A stretch of 64,000 nucleotides of DNA from NCBI RefSeq assembly GCF_001513975.1, contig NZ_KQ947984.1:820226-884225 (forward strand), written 5' to 3'. This DNA comes from Streptomyces curacoi (lineage in GTDB: Bacteria > Actinomycetota > Actinomycetes > Streptomycetales > Streptomycetaceae). The notes under the pieces are model-generated. The model was given only the letters and a program-made list of their open reading frames with translations, made no database searches and was not told where the DNA came from. The position numbers were made by a program, and so were the translations under genes. Positions 43,901 to 52,172 of this stretch are shown in pieces (within the stretch, counting starts at the first letter, position 1; each line of letters starts with the position of its first letter).

Positions 43901-45372
43901 GCGACCGGCCGACGATCCATCTGCGCTGGCCCGGAAAGCAGGCGGTGGGGGAGATCGTGCTCGCGCCGGCCGGCGGCCTGTCCACGCGTCCGACCGAGGT
44001 GCACATCAGCTCACCGGACGGCGCGGTGATCGCCGGCGTCGACGAGAACGGCTGGGTCCGCTTCCCGCCCATCACCACCGACCGCCTGGACGTCACGATC
44101 ACCCAAACCGCCCCGCTGACCCTCTACAACCCGATGGTGGGCGAGGACCTGCGGCTGCCGGTGGGCCTGACCGAGGCCTACATCCCGGCCCTCGACCAGT
44201 ACCGGACCCCGCAGCCCAAGGCTTCCCGCACGTTCTCGCTGCCGTGCGGGGAAGGGCCGGTGGTCTCGGTGGACGGGGAGCTGTACGGGACGAGTGTGAA
44301 GGGGACCGTACGGGACCTGACGGAGCGGCGGCAGGTCGACGTGACGCTCTGCCAGCGAGGGCGCCAGGACACAAAGTTGCCGCTGACGGCCGGTGAGCAC
44401 CGGGTCGAGGCCGGGGACGCCGGGCCGCTCACGCTGACCGACGTGACCCTGACCCGCGGCACGGTCACCGAGGCCCCGACGGCGGGGCGGGAGCTGCGGG
44501 TACGGGACTGGCTCGGCGACCGGCGCGCGGTCACGGTCGGGTCGGGGGCCGCGAGCTACCTGACGATGTACGAGAACTTCAACGACGGCTGGCGCGCCAC
44601 GCTGAACGGCGAGGAGCTGACCCCGGTACGGCTGGACGGCTGGCAGCAGGGCTGGCGGATCCCGGCCGGGGCGGGCGGCACGGTCGAGCTGTCGTACGAG
44701 CCCGCGGTGCTGTACGAGGGCGGGCTGATCGGCAGTGCGGTGGCGATCGCGCTGTTGGCGGGACTGGCGCTGTGGCGCCGGCGGGCGCCGAATCCCGATG
44801 AGCCGCAGGTCGCTCCGCCGGTGCCGGGGCTGTGGCTCGGCACGGTGGCCGTGACGGTGGTGGCCGTGTTCATCGCCGGCTGGTTCGCGCTGCTGGTGCC
44901 CGCGCTGGCGTTGGTGGCGTGGCGCAGGCATGCGCTGCTGGTGCCGATCGCGTTCGTGGCCCTCGCGGGGGCGGGGGTCGCCGCCGCGGTGGGGGCCGGG
45001 GAGCCGGTGGGCGCGGGGGCGGGGGCGTTCGGGCCCGCGGCCCAACTGCTGGCGCTGCTCGGTCTGTTCGCCGGCGTCGTGAGTGTTCGGGAGCCGCAGG
45101 GGGCGGTGGGCGTGCCCGCCGCGCAGGCGCCGACGCGGCCGTTGCCGGCCCTGCCGCGCCGGAAGCGGAGGCAGGGTGCGCCGGGGACCGAGCCGTCCGG
45201 TGCGACGGCCCCACGGCCCGACTCGGGGCCCACCGTCTCCGCACGCGGCCCGGGCGGGCCGCAACCGGACCCGCCGACCGCACGCATCGGGTTCAGCAAG
45301 CCGAGGTTCCGGGCGACCCGTTCCGACGAGGTGCCGGAGCCCGACCACACGGGGAAGGGCGAAGCCACATGA
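40984..45372 (+). CDS. AftD-like alpha-(1,3)-arabinofuranosyltransferase (DUF3367 family)
   Basis: 1462 residues. After a Pro-rich N-terminus, residues about 30-470 hold ten or more membrane helices with acidic loop motifs (DPGRFLSDLGQLWSDQGSFG; QNQYSGYLWPML), as in GT-C arabinofuranosyltransferases that use decaprenyl-phospho-arabinose. A very long extracytoplasmic region has carbohydrate-binding, F5/8-type-like modules (NAFDGNPATAWTEGSEG and NLTDGDLTTAWIAG). Two helices and a basic Pro/Ala tail end the protein. In mycobacteria AftD branches arabinan of the wall. Size and layout match. Its substrate in an organism without mycolic acids is uncertain. Confidence 0.88.
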   Translation: MTTTTVQAPPPAAVPTPAPASGPPEGPRSRRWLLGFWAVVFVLLLAVQPGRQTFDTKLGVTVDPGRFLSDLGQLWSDQGSFGGIQNQYSGYLWPMLPFYWLADAVRLPVWLAERLWLSLIVSVAFWGALRLAERLRVGNGRSRLVAAVAYALWPVFTIVVGSTSAAALPGAFLPWVLLPLTDERYAARVAALRSALVIPFMGGVNAASTLASLLPVGLYLLSRPPGPRQRKLIGWWVPGVFLATAWWVIPLLLLGAYGENFLPYVESSQTTTETMAATEALRGAGNWVAYLHFGEAWLPAGWTVASSVIVIVCSALAAGLGLAGLARRDMPERRWLVLTVVTVALILLAGYGGAFGAPFHGVVQDWLDGGLVPFRNIYKFQTGLALALVLGLAHLVGVAAEARGARPVRGRRFAPLIAAVLVLPGLMWPYLNGSILNPGSFKEIPKYWQATADWMEKYSPDARVLVVPATAHGIYTWGSTIDQPLDVVADSRWAQRDYIPFGTPGNRRAMDAVEQALVSGGEVPGLADYLSRAGIHYVVVRNDLDPDQIGQIPTTTVKRTLEQSGYERVTGLGPVMTGGTIAPGTPLQVEGLYPRQRAVEIYKPVSEDVPRPHQAGLQPVADTAVVSGGPEALLPLASELRGRASVLTGDNHPGLGSPPVQVVGDGLRRADTRFGLVNANTSYTYTRDERNAPDATQDAGEKPHQILPTTGLDHQTVAELRGARSVTASSYGSWLFHLPQFDPVNAFDGNPATAWTEGSEGSPDGEWLRIAFAGGSYDMPSSFKVTPLPQEGVREAPTRVRVETEKGAVSSFLRPDGSTQTVKAPAGATGWMKLTITDSVSRRPGLTGAGFSEIDLPDVRVTRLLKLPTDAERSGAAADIVSLSRTADPTGLSPTGTEAGLHRRFTTSTAGTYEVRASAVPVAGEELDKLLYKVAPDQRNQIVATADSTARLGAGLSPRNLTDGDLTTAWIAGDRPTIHLRWPGKQAVGEIVLAPAGGLSTRPTEVHISSPDGAVIAGVDENGWVRFPPITTDRLDVTITQTAPLTLYNPMVGEDLRLPVGLTEAYIPALDQYRTPQPKASRTFSLPCGEGPVVSVDGELYGTSVKGTVRDLTERRQVDVTLCQRGRQDTKLPLTAGEHRVEAGDAGPLTLTDVTLTRGTVTEAPTAGRELRVRDWLGDRRAVTVGSGAASYLTMYENFNDGWRATLNGEELTPVRLDGWQQGWRIPAGAGGTVELSYEPAVLYEGGLIGSAVAIALLAGLALWRRRAPNPDEPQVAPPVPGLWLGTVAVTVVAVFIAGWFALLVPALALVAWRRHALLVPIAFVALAGAGVAAAVGAGEPVGAGAGAFGPAAQLLALLGLFAGVVSVREPQGAVGVPAAQAPTRPLPALPRRKRRQGAPGTEPSGATAPRPDSGPTVSARGPGGPQPDPPTARIGFSKPRFRATRSDEVPEPDHTGKGEAT

Positions 45373-46763
45373 CCGCACTGGAGCAGCCCGCACGCGCCGA
45401 CGGTCCGCTGCGGCCGGCGGCCCGCATCCCGTTCCCGGTGGTGGACGAGGTCGCCCGGCACTGCCTTCAGGAGGAGGAGCCGGAGACGGTGCACATCGAG
45501 GTCCATCTGCCGGGGCGGATGGATCCGGACCGGTTGCGTACGGCTTTCGCCGAGGCGCTGCACCGGCATCCGCGGATCCTCATGCGGGAGGTGCCGGGGC
45601 GCTGGTACCGGCGCCGGTACGAGTGGGAGCTGACGGCAGGGCCGGAGGTGGAGGTGGTGAGCTTTCCGGCGCCGGCGCGGGACGCGTTGCGGGACGCGCG
45701 GACGCGGGCACTGACGCAGGCGCCGCCGCTGTCCCTGTCGCCGCCGATCAGGCTGGAGGTGGTGCAGGGGGCGGGGCCGGTCGAGGGCAGCGAGGCGGCG
45801 GACGCGGTCGACGCGTCGCGTACGGCCGGTGCGGGTGCGCGGCCGGGCCAAGGCACCCGCCGGGGGACCGTTCTCTTCCTGACCATCAACCACACCGCCC
45901 TCGACGGCCCGGCCTGCCTCCGCGTTCTCGCCACGGCCGCGGAGCTGTACGGCGGCCGGGACAACTCGCCCGTGGCCTCACCCGTCCGTACGGCACAGGC
46001 CCCACCGCAGCCCGAGGAGGCCCTCTCCAACTGGTCCCGCCCGGCGCGGGTGGCGCAAGGCACCCCCGAGCCCTCCCCCGGCAACGGCATGCTCGTCACC
46101 GAGCTGCCCCTCCCCCACCGCCCCAAGGGCTCCCCCTACACGGTCAACGACCAGCTGATGGTCACCACGGCGCTGACCATCGCCCACTGGAACAGAGAAC
46201 ACGGCGCCGACCGCCGCCCCCTGCGCATCACCATGCCCGTGGACGACCGCCCCCGTGATGCCACCATGCCCATCGGCAACGGCACCCGGCTGGTCGAGGT
46301 GCCCTTCAGCCCCGCGGAGTTGGCCGCCCACGACCGCGACCACATGCCCGCCCTGCTCCACCGCACGGCCACCCGCACCCGCGCCCTGAAGTCCCTGCCC
46401 CGCCCCCAGCTCGGCCACGGCGCCTCCCTCCTCACCGCCCCCTGGGCACCCGTCGGCGTCCGCGCCGTCCTCACCCGCGGCCTGCGCAGAGCCGCCGCCC
46501 CGTGGACCTCGACCACCCTCCTCAGCAACATCGGCCGTATCCCGTACCCGCTGGACTTCGGCGAGGAGGCCGGCCGCGCGCACGCCGTGTGGTTCTCGGC
46601 GCCCGCCCGGATGCCCCGCGGCCTGACCGTCACCACCGCCTCCACCGCGGGCCGTCTCCATCTCGCCCTGCGCTGGTCCCGGGCTCTGCTCGGCCACGGC
46701 GACGGCGCCCACCTGCGGGACCTGTTCGAGCACTATCTGCACTCGACGGAGGTGACCGCGTGA
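45369..46763 (+). CDS. Condensation-domain/PapA-like acyltransferase
   Basis: 464 residues. The catalytic motif HxxxDG is present in FLTINHTALDGPACLRVL (about residue 175), and a DFG-type latch region is replaced by LDFGEEAG late in the protein; LRITMPVDDRPRD fits the floor loop. Such stand-alone condensation proteins transfer acyl groups to trehalose, glycans or polyketides (PapA/WS-DGAT relatives). Coupled by 4-base overlaps between AftD and a methyltransferase, it may acylate the glycan made here. Residues about 135-160 are a variable Ala/Gly-rich insert. Confidence 0.8.
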   Translation: MTALEQPARADGPLRPAARIPFPVVDEVARHCLQEEEPETVHIEVHLPGRMDPDRLRTAFAEALHRHPRILMREVPGRWYRRRYEWELTAGPEVEVVSFPAPARDALRDARTRALTQAPPLSLSPPIRLEVVQGAGPVEGSEAADAVDASRTAGAGARPGQGTRRGTVLFLTINHTALDGPACLRVLATAAELYGGRDNSPVASPVRTAQAPPQPEEALSNWSRPARVAQGTPEPSPGNGMLVTELPLPHRPKGSPYTVNDQLMVTTALTIAHWNREHGADRRPLRITMPVDDRPRDATMPIGNGTRLVEVPFSPAELAAHDRDHMPALLHRTATRTRALKSLPRPQLGHGASLLTAPWAPVGVRAVLTRGLRRAAAPWTSTTLLSNIGRIPYPLDFGEEAGRAHAVWFSAPARMPRGLTVTTASTAGRLHLALRWSRALLGHGDGAHLRDLFEHYLHSTEVTA

Positions 46764-47500
46764 CGTCCGCGCCCGTGAAGCCCCGGGAACTGCGCGACTT
46801 CTACGAGAACCCGGAAGTCCCCGTCGCCTCCGGCACCCCCCGCAGCCGCCGCCAGGCCCGCATGCTCGCCGCGGCCCTGGGACCGGTGGCCGCCGACGGC
46901 CGCCCCCGCACGATCCTCGACATCGGCTGCGGCGACGGCACCGCCGCGGCCGCCGCCGCCCCCTTCCTCACCGGCCACCGCATCGTCGGCATCGACTGGT
47001 CCCAGGACGCCCTGCGCCGGGCCCGCACCCGGATCCCGTACGCCGTCCGCGGTGAACTCACCGACGGCGGGCTGCCGCTGCGGACCGGCTCGGCGGACGC
47101 CGTGCTGTTCAGCGAGGTCATCGAGCACCTCGTCGACCCGGACGCCGCCCTGGACGAGATCCGCCGTGTGCTGCGCCCCGGCGGCCATCTCATGCTCTCC
47201 ACCCCGAACCTGGCCGCCTGGTACAACCGCGCCCTGCTGCTGGCCGGGGTGCAGCCGGTGTTCTCGGAGGTCAGCCTGCGGGCCATCCACGGCCGGCCGG
47301 GGCGGGAGGTCGTGGGGCACCTGCGGCTCTACACCGCCCGTGCGCTGCGGGAGTTCGTGGCCGCGTCCGGCTTCGAGGTCGTACGCCTCGCGGGCGCGCC
47401 CTTCCACGGCGTACCGCGCCCCCTGCGTCCCCTCGACCGGCTGGCCTGCGCCAGACCGTCGCTGGCGTCGATCCTGCTGCTGCACGCGCGAAGGACCTAG
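46760..47500 (+). CDS. SAM-dependent methyltransferase (class I)
   Basis: 246 residues from GTG 46760, overlapping the acyltransferase stop. Motif I is TILDIGCGDGTAAAAAAPFL, then RIVGIDWSQDALRRAR (acidic loop), DAVLFSEVIEHLVDPDAALD and LRPGGHLMLSTPN. UbiE/Coq3-like fold. A C-terminal cap region (HLRLYTARALREFVAASGF) resembles sugar and glycolipid methyltransferases. The acceptor is unknown but probably belongs to the glycan of this operon. Confidence 0.88.
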   Translation: MTSAPVKPRELRDFYENPEVPVASGTPRSRRQARMLAAALGPVAADGRPRTILDIGCGDGTAAAAAAPFLTGHRIVGIDWSQDALRRARTRIPYAVRGELTDGGLPLRTGSADAVLFSEVIEHLVDPDAALDEIRRVLRPGGHLMLSTPNLAAWYNRALLLAGVQPVFSEVSLRAIHGRPGREVVGHLRLYTARALREFVAASGFEVVRLAGAPFHGVPRPLRPLDRLACARPSLASILLLHARRT

Positions 47501-47513
47501 GGGGGCGGGGACC

Positions 47514-48440
47514 ATGTGGTGGGGAGTGGCCGCGGCCCTGTTGGCGAACACCCTCTACAGCCTCGGTTTCGTCCTGGAGAAACGGGCGCTCACCGCACTT
47601 CCGGAGGTGAGCATCCGGCACCCCGCCCGGCTGCTGCGGCTGGTGCTCGGCAGTCCCCTGTGGATCGGCGGTTCGCTCGCCCTCGCCGCCGGTTTCGCAG
47701 CGCAGCTCGTCGTCTACCGCACGCTGCCGATCGCCGCCGCGCAGGGCATCTTCGTCTCCGGACTCGTGCTGCTGGTGCTGCTGTCCGCGCGGCTGCTGGG
47801 CGAGGAGACCAGCGGGCGCGAGCGCTACGCGCTCGGCGCGATCCTCGCCGCGCTGCTGATGGTCGTGCTGTCCCTGCGCGAGGGCGCGGAGACGGTCAGC
47901 CGGGCCGCCCCGTATCCGCTGATCCTGCTGGTGTGCGTGCCGTCGCTGGCGCTGGGCGTGTGGCTGTACAACTCCGCCGAGCGCAGGGCCCGGCACCGGC
48001 ACCGGCTGCCGACGACCGGCGTCGAGTACGGCGTGGCGGTGGGGCTGCTGTACGGGGTCAGTTCGCTGGCCATCAAAGGGGTGTCCAGCTATCTGACGAC
48101 GAGTGGGCCGGTCGGCGCGCTCCTCGATCTGCTCCGCTCCCCGTATCCGTATCTCCTGCTCTTCACCGGCGCGTTCGGGCTGGTCATGTCGCAGGCGGCG
48201 CTGCAGCGCTGCCGGGCGTCGCTGATCGTGCCGGTGTGCACGACGGTGACCTGTCTGTACACGGCCGTGCTCGGCACGCTGTCGTTCGGTGAGGCGCTGC
48301 CCGAGGACCCGCTGCGGCTGGCGCTGCGGATCGCGGGTACCGCGCTCGCCATCGCCGTACTGCTGTTCATGCCCCGGCACGACCCTCCCGCAGGGTCTCC
48401 CCAACCCCACATCGGTGCCAAGGAGTTGACACCCCCATGA
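47514..48440 (+). CDS. EamA/DMT-type membrane transporter
   Basis: 308 residues with about ten helices, the length and pattern of two tandem EamA domains: WGVAAALLANTLYSLGFVLE begins the first; VGLLYGVSSLAIKGVSSYL begins the second. EamA-like proteins in glycan operons can flip polyprenyl- or aminosugar-lipids; here a role as flippase or scramblase for a lipid-linked precursor is an inference from context. It starts 13 bases after the methyltransferase and overlaps the Trm112 gene by four bases. Confidence 0.85.
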   Translation: MWWGVAAALLANTLYSLGFVLEKRALTALPEVSIRHPARLLRLVLGSPLWIGGSLALAAGFAAQLVVYRTLPIAAAQGIFVSGLVLLVLLSARLLGEETSGRERYALGAILAALLMVVLSLREGAETVSRAAPYPLILLVCVPSLALGVWLYNSAERRARHRHRLPTTGVEYGVAVGLLYGVSSLAIKGVSSYLTTSGPVGALLDLLRSPYPYLLLFTGAFGLVMSQAALQRCRASLIVPVCTTVTCLYTAVLGTLSFGEALPEDPLRLALRIAGTALAIAVLLFMPRHDPPAGSPQPHIGAKELTPP

Positions 48441-48673
48441 AGCCCGACGACCCCCTGCTGCAGATCCTCGCGTGCCCGCTCGACAAGGGACCGCTGCATC
48501 TCGTCGTACCGGCCGCCCCGGACGATGCCAGGGAGACGGCCGAGGCGCTGTACAACCCGCGCCTGCACCGGCGTTACCCGATCGTGGACGGCATCCCCCA
48601 GCTGCTGCCGGCCTCCGGGGAGCAGGTCTCCGACGACGAGCACGAGGAACTCCTCCAACGGATCGCCCGATGA
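48437..48673 (+). CDS. Trm112-family protein
   Basis: 78 residues: LLQILACPLDKGPLHLVVP and RRYPIVDGIPQLLPASG are the two blocks of the Trm112/UPF0434 fold. Only one of the paired Cys residues of zinc-binding eukaryotic Trm112 is visible (ACPLD). Trm112 activates and stabilises methyltransferases. Its place between methyltransferase genes and just before the FkbM-type gene suggests it is a dedicated partner of one of them. Confidence 0.88.
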   Translation: MKPDDPLLQILACPLDKGPLHLVVPAAPDDARETAEALYNPRLHRRYPIVDGIPQLLPASGEQVSDDEHEELLQRIAR

Positions 48674-48692
48674 CCAGGACACGGATGGTTCC

Positions 48693-49520
48693 ATGACCAT
48701 GACCCTGGCGGCCCGTCTGGCCCCCTTCCTGCCGGTCCGTCTGGTCGCCGCGACCGCCCGGGCCGTCTATCCGCGCTTCGAGCCGGAGCTGGCCCGGCTC
48801 GCCGACCTGTGCCCGTCCGGCTGCGGCACGGCGGTGGACGTCGGCGGCTGGTTCGGCCCCTGGACGCACCGGCTGTGCAGACGGTCGCGGCAGGTGGTGA
48901 CCGTCGAGCCGGTCCCCCACCTGGCGCGGCTGCTCGCCTCGGGCACCCCGCCCAACGTGCGCGTCATCCAGGCCGCCGCCTCCGACCGCCCCGGCACGGC
49001 CCGCCTCTGGCTGCCGCCGGGCGACGAGGGCGACCGCGGGGTGTCGTCCCTGGTCCGCCGGGACATCCACGCCCGCGCCCTCGACGTGCCCTGCGTCGCC
49101 CTCGACGACCTGGGGCTGCGGGACGTCGGCTTCATGAAGATCGACGTGGACGGCAACGAACTGGCGGTGCTGCGCGGCGCGACGGCGATCCTGGCCCGCG
49201 ACCGGCCGGCGCTCTTCGTGGAACTGGAGTCCCGCATCCAGCCGATCGCGCCGGTGGTGACGTATCTGTCGATGCTCGGCTACGACGGCTGGGTGCTGCC
49301 CGGCAGCCACTGGGTGCCGCTGGCGTCCTTCCCGCTGGAGGCACACCAGGCCGAGGCGTCGTACGTCGTCTCCCAGGGCCTGCTCCGCCGGGTGCTGCCG
49401 TTCGGCGCTCTGCGGGGCCCCCGCTACGTCAACTCCGTCCTCTTCCTCCCGGACGGCCGCCGCCCCGGCGGGCGGGTGCGCGAGCATGGAACCCATGCCC
49501 TCAGGAAAGCCCCCCGCTAG
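48693..49520 (+). CDS. FkbM-family methyltransferase
   Basis: 275 residues from ATG 48693. The SAM fold has GTAVDVGGWFGPWTHRL (motif I), VVTVEPVPHLARLL, and the FkbM-diagnostic FMKIDVDGNELAVLRGA, then ALFVELESR. FkbM proteins O-methylate sugars and polyketides. Last clear enzyme of the glycan operon. Its final 35 bases overlap the start of the next small gene. Confidence 0.9.
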   Translation: MTMTLAARLAPFLPVRLVAATARAVYPRFEPELARLADLCPSGCGTAVDVGGWFGPWTHRLCRRSRQVVTVEPVPHLARLLASGTPPNVRVIQAAASDRPGTARLWLPPGDEGDRGVSSLVRRDIHARALDVPCVALDDLGLRDVGFMKIDVDGNELAVLRGATAILARDRPALFVELESRIQPIAPVVTYLSMLGYDGWVLPGSHWVPLASFPLEAHQAEASYVVSQGLLRRVLPFGALRGPRYVNSVLFLPDGRRPGGRVREHGTHALRKAPR

Positions 49521-50103
49521 CAAACCGAGCCCCACCGGCCCCTTCACCCCGCTCCACTTCCAGCTGGTGCTGCTGCGCCGCATGGCCGACCACAATCCGG
49601 ACCTGGTGGAGGACGCCCGCCGTGCGCTGGGCGTCTCCCTCGCCGAGATGCGCGAGGCGAACAAGCGGTGGCAGGCGATGGTCCGCTCTCCCCGCTCCCG
49701 CTCCGCCGCCTCGCGGTACCGCTCGGTGCTGGGCGCCCCCGAGTCCGTCGTCCCCCGCAAGGTCGGCGACCTGGAGTGCGAGGCCTGGCTGTGGCCCGTC
49801 CCGCTCTGGCCCGACCTGCGTTTCGAGGTGCTGCTCGCCCCGAACGGCGCGGTGTGGAACGAGTGGCTCGTGCGCGCCCCCGGAGCGCGGGGCCCGGCCC
49901 TGCGCACCCTGTCCGACCTGGCCCCCTGGTCGTGCACGGTCGACGAGGCCGCCCGCGCCTTCGCCCCGGCCCGCCCCCTGGAGGGCTCGGCGCCGACCCG
50001 GTGGGGGCTGGCGTTCACGGCACCGGACGGGGAGGGGGTGCGGCGGGAGGTGGTCGCGGAGTTCACCTGGGGGCTGTTGCAGCGGACGGCGGTCAACGGC
50101 TGA
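49486..50103 (+). CDS. Uncharacterised 205-residue protein
   Basis: I do not recognise a family. It is soluble. An N-terminal Ser/Pro-rich stretch is followed by HFQLVLLRRMADHNPDLVED and RRALGVSLAEMREANKRW (helical, DNA-binding-like but not a clear helix-turn-helix), then a Trp-rich beta region (EAWLWPVPLWPDLRFEVLL, then WNEWLVRA). Starts are ATG 49486 or 49495. The overlap with the FkbM gene suggests expression from the glycan operon, but the function may be unrelated. Confidence 0.65.
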   Translation: MEPMPSGKPPASKPSPTGPFTPLHFQLVLLRRMADHNPDLVEDARRALGVSLAEMREANKRWQAMVRSPRSRSAASRYRSVLGAPESVVPRKVGDLECEAWLWPVPLWPDLRFEVLLAPNGAVWNEWLVRAPGARGPALRTLSDLAPWSCTVDEAARAFAPARPLEGSAPTRWGLAFTAPDGEGVRREVVAEFTWGLLQRTAVNG

Positions 50104-50161
50104 CACGCGCCGGGGGGACTGCGCCGCATGCCCGACGGCCCCGTGTGCGATCGTTCGGCCC

Positions 50162-50422
50162 ATGAGTAGCGACTACGACCGCATCCGTACCGGCATCGAG
50201 TTCATGACCGCCTATGTGTCCGGGAACGACCTTCTGTCGGCGTACGTGGCGGAGCGGCGCCGCGAGGACCCGGCGGCGGCCGAGGCGCTGATGGACGGCG
50301 CCGCGGCCCTCTGCGCACTGCTGCTGCACAAGGTCGCCAAGGAGACCGGGAAGACCGAGCAGGAGATCCTGCAGGAACTGGCCCGCGGCACCCACCGGCA
50401 CGAGCAGCAGTTCGGCGACTGA
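50162..50422 (+). CDS. Small uncharacterised protein
   Basis: 86 residues, acidic and helical: RIRTGIEFMTAYVSGNDL, then AALCALLLHKVAKETGKTEQ and EILQELARGTHRHEQQFGD. No membrane segment or known domain. Good codon bias and a 58-base gap after the preceding gene support expression. It converges on the ATP-grasp gene with 12 bases between. Confidence 0.65.
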   Translation: MSSDYDRIRTGIEFMTAYVSGNDLLSAYVAERRREDPAAAEALMDGAAALCALLLHKVAKETGKTEQEILQELARGTHRHEQQFGD

Positions 50423-50434
50423 CCCGGCGCGGCG

Positions 50435-51313
50435 CTACCCCGCCGCCGCCAGGATCGCGTCCCTGACGCCCGGCACCGACCCGGTGTGCAGCGACAGGAA
50501 GAGGTTCGGCTCGACGAGCTCCAGTTCCATCACGCGCGGCTCCCCGCCCGGCCCGTCCTCCCCGTCGACGAGGTCCACGCGCGCGTACAGCAACTCATGG
50601 GCCACCGGTACGGCGGCCAGGGCGCGCTCGGCGACGGCGAGTTCGGCCGGGGCCGGGGTCCAGGGCTCCAGGCCGGGGTGGGCGACCTTGCGCTCGTCGT
50701 ACGGCGTCCCGGGGGTGAGGACGGCGCCCTTGCGGCTGGCGTGCAGCAGCCGCCCGCCGTAGAACTGCAGCGCCCGTTCCCCGCTGACGTCGATGCTCGC
50801 CACATAGGGCTGCACCATCGCCGTGAAGCCCTCGGCGTGCATCCGCGCGAGCTGCCGTACGGCCGTGTCGTGCTGGTCGGGCGTGTACCGGGCGGCGAAC
50901 CTCGCGCCGGCGCCGGAGGTGGGCTTGACGACGTACTCGTGGCCGTCCGGTAGGTCAGGGCTGTCACCGGGCGCGAGGTACCGGGTGGGCACGACCGGCA
51001 CCCCGGCCGCGGCGAGATCGCCGAGGTACCGCTTGTCGGCGTTCCACCGCACCACCTCGGCCGGATTGGCCAGCCGCGTGGCCTTGCCGCACCGCTGCGC
51101 CCACGCCAGGAACTCCGCCGCCCGCCAGCTGTAGTCCCAGGTGGAGCGGAGCACGGCGAGGTCGTAGCCGCCCCAGTCGACGGCGTCGTCGTCCCAGTAC
51201 ACGGCGTCAGCCTCGGCGCCGGCCTCCTGGAGCGCCCGCACCAGCACGGGGAGGTCATGGTCGACGGTGACCTCGGGGCCGGGGCGGCAGGTGACGAGGG
51301 CTATTCGGGGCAC
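50435..51313 (-). CDS. ATP-grasp domain enzyme
   Basis: 292 residues from GTG 51313 with GGAGGA seven bases upstream. ATP-grasp features: YDLAVLRSTWDYSWRAAEFL and NADKRYLGDLAAAGVPVVPT in the N-terminal part, HEYVVKPTSGAGARF (phosphate-binding lysine loop, about 135-150), and PRVMELELVEPNLFL (metal-binding Glu/Asn). It probably makes an amide or thioester-type bond between a carboxylate and an amine, as RimK- and GshB-like enzymes do, but the substrates are unknown. Monocistronic, about 100 bases from the regulator gene. Confidence 0.85.
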   Translation of the reverse strand: MPRIALVTCRPGPEVTVDHDLPVLVRALQEAGAEADAVYWDDDAVDWGGYDLAVLRSTWDYSWRAAEFLAWAQRCGKATRLANPAEVVRWNADKRYLGDLAAAGVPVVPTRYLAPGDSPDLPDGHEYVVKPTSGAGARFAARYTPDQHDTAVRQLARMHAEGFTAMVQPYVASIDVSGERALQFYGGRLLHASRKGAVLTPGTPYDERKVAHPGLEPWTPAPAELAVAERALAAVPVAHELLYARVDLVDGEDGPGGEPRVMELELVEPNLFLSLHTGSVPGVRDAILAAAG

Positions 51314-51408
51314 GCCGGGTTCCTCCAGACTGGACGCTTGTGCGATGCGCAGGCTAGCAAGCGAACTCTCCGTCGAGGTCGCCGTGCTGACGCCCGCTCC
51401 GAGGGCCG

Positions 51409-52122
51409 TTACGGCTCCCGCCCCTCCTCCGGCTCCCAGTCCAGCAACCGCACCTTCGCCACCGTACGGACATGGCGGCGCATGGCGGCGGCCGCCCGGC
51501 CGGGGTGGCCGGACTCGATCGCGTCCAGGATGGCCTGGTGCTGGGCGAGGGAGCGGGCGGGGCGGTGGGGCTGGCGGAGGGACTCGGTGCGGCTCTCGGC
51601 GATCTGGCCGGCGATCGAGCGCATGAACTCGGCGAGGATGCCGCTGTGCGCGGCGGCGGTGACCGCGGTGTGGAAGAGGCGGTCGCCCTCCACTCCGTGG
51701 TCGCCCTCCTCGATCTCCCTCGCCATGTGCGCGAGGGCCGACCGCATGGCCGCCAGGTCCTCCTCCGTGCGGCGCTCGGCGGCCAGTTCGGCGAGTTTCG
51801 TCTCCAGGGCCTCGCGGGCCTCCAGCACGTCGGGCAGGCGCCGGCGGCGCTCCACCATCCGCTCCACCGGCTCCACGTCGAGGCTGTCCCGGACGAGGTA
51901 GGTGCCGCCGCCGTGCCGCACCTCCACCAGGCCCTGCACCTCCAGGACCACGATCGCCTGCTTCACGGAGGCCCGGCTCACCCCCAGCCGCTGCGCCAGA
52001 TCGCGCTCGGTCGGGAGCCGGTCCCCGGCGCCGAGGCCGCCCTCGGCGACGTAGGCGCGCAGCCGGTCGAGCACCTGCTCGTAGAGGCGCTGCCTGGTCA
52101 TGGGGCGCAGGGCGTCGGTCAC
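51409..52122 (-). CDS. FadR-type GntR regulator of the malonate genes
   Basis: 237 residues from GTG 52122, with a GGGGGA site before it. The winged helix (about 8-75) has LYEQVLDRLRAYVAEGGL, RLPTERDLAQRLGVSRASV and LVEVRHGGGTYL. The FCD domain (about 95-230) has LPDVLEAREALETKLAELA, FHTAVTAAAHSGILAEF and LAQHQAILDAIESG with metal-ligand histidines. It diverges from a MatC-like transporter, and the 195-base gap contains palindromes that fit its operator, so it is probably the MatR/MdcY-like malonate regulator. Confidence 0.92.
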   Translation of the reverse strand: MTDALRPMTRQRLYEQVLDRLRAYVAEGGLGAGDRLPTERDLAQRLGVSRASVKQAIVVLEVQGLVEVRHGGGTYLVRDSLDVEPVERMVERRRRLPDVLEAREALETKLAELAAERRTEEDLAAMRSALAHMAREIEEGDHGVEGDRLFHTAVTAAAHSGILAEFMRSIAGQIAESRTESLRQPHRPARSLAQHQAILDAIESGHPGRAAAAMRRHVRTVAKVRLLDWEPEEGREP

Positions 52123-52172
52123 GGGGTCCCCCTCTCGCCGGGAGCGTAACACCGGGCGCAAGAGTGGTCGGG

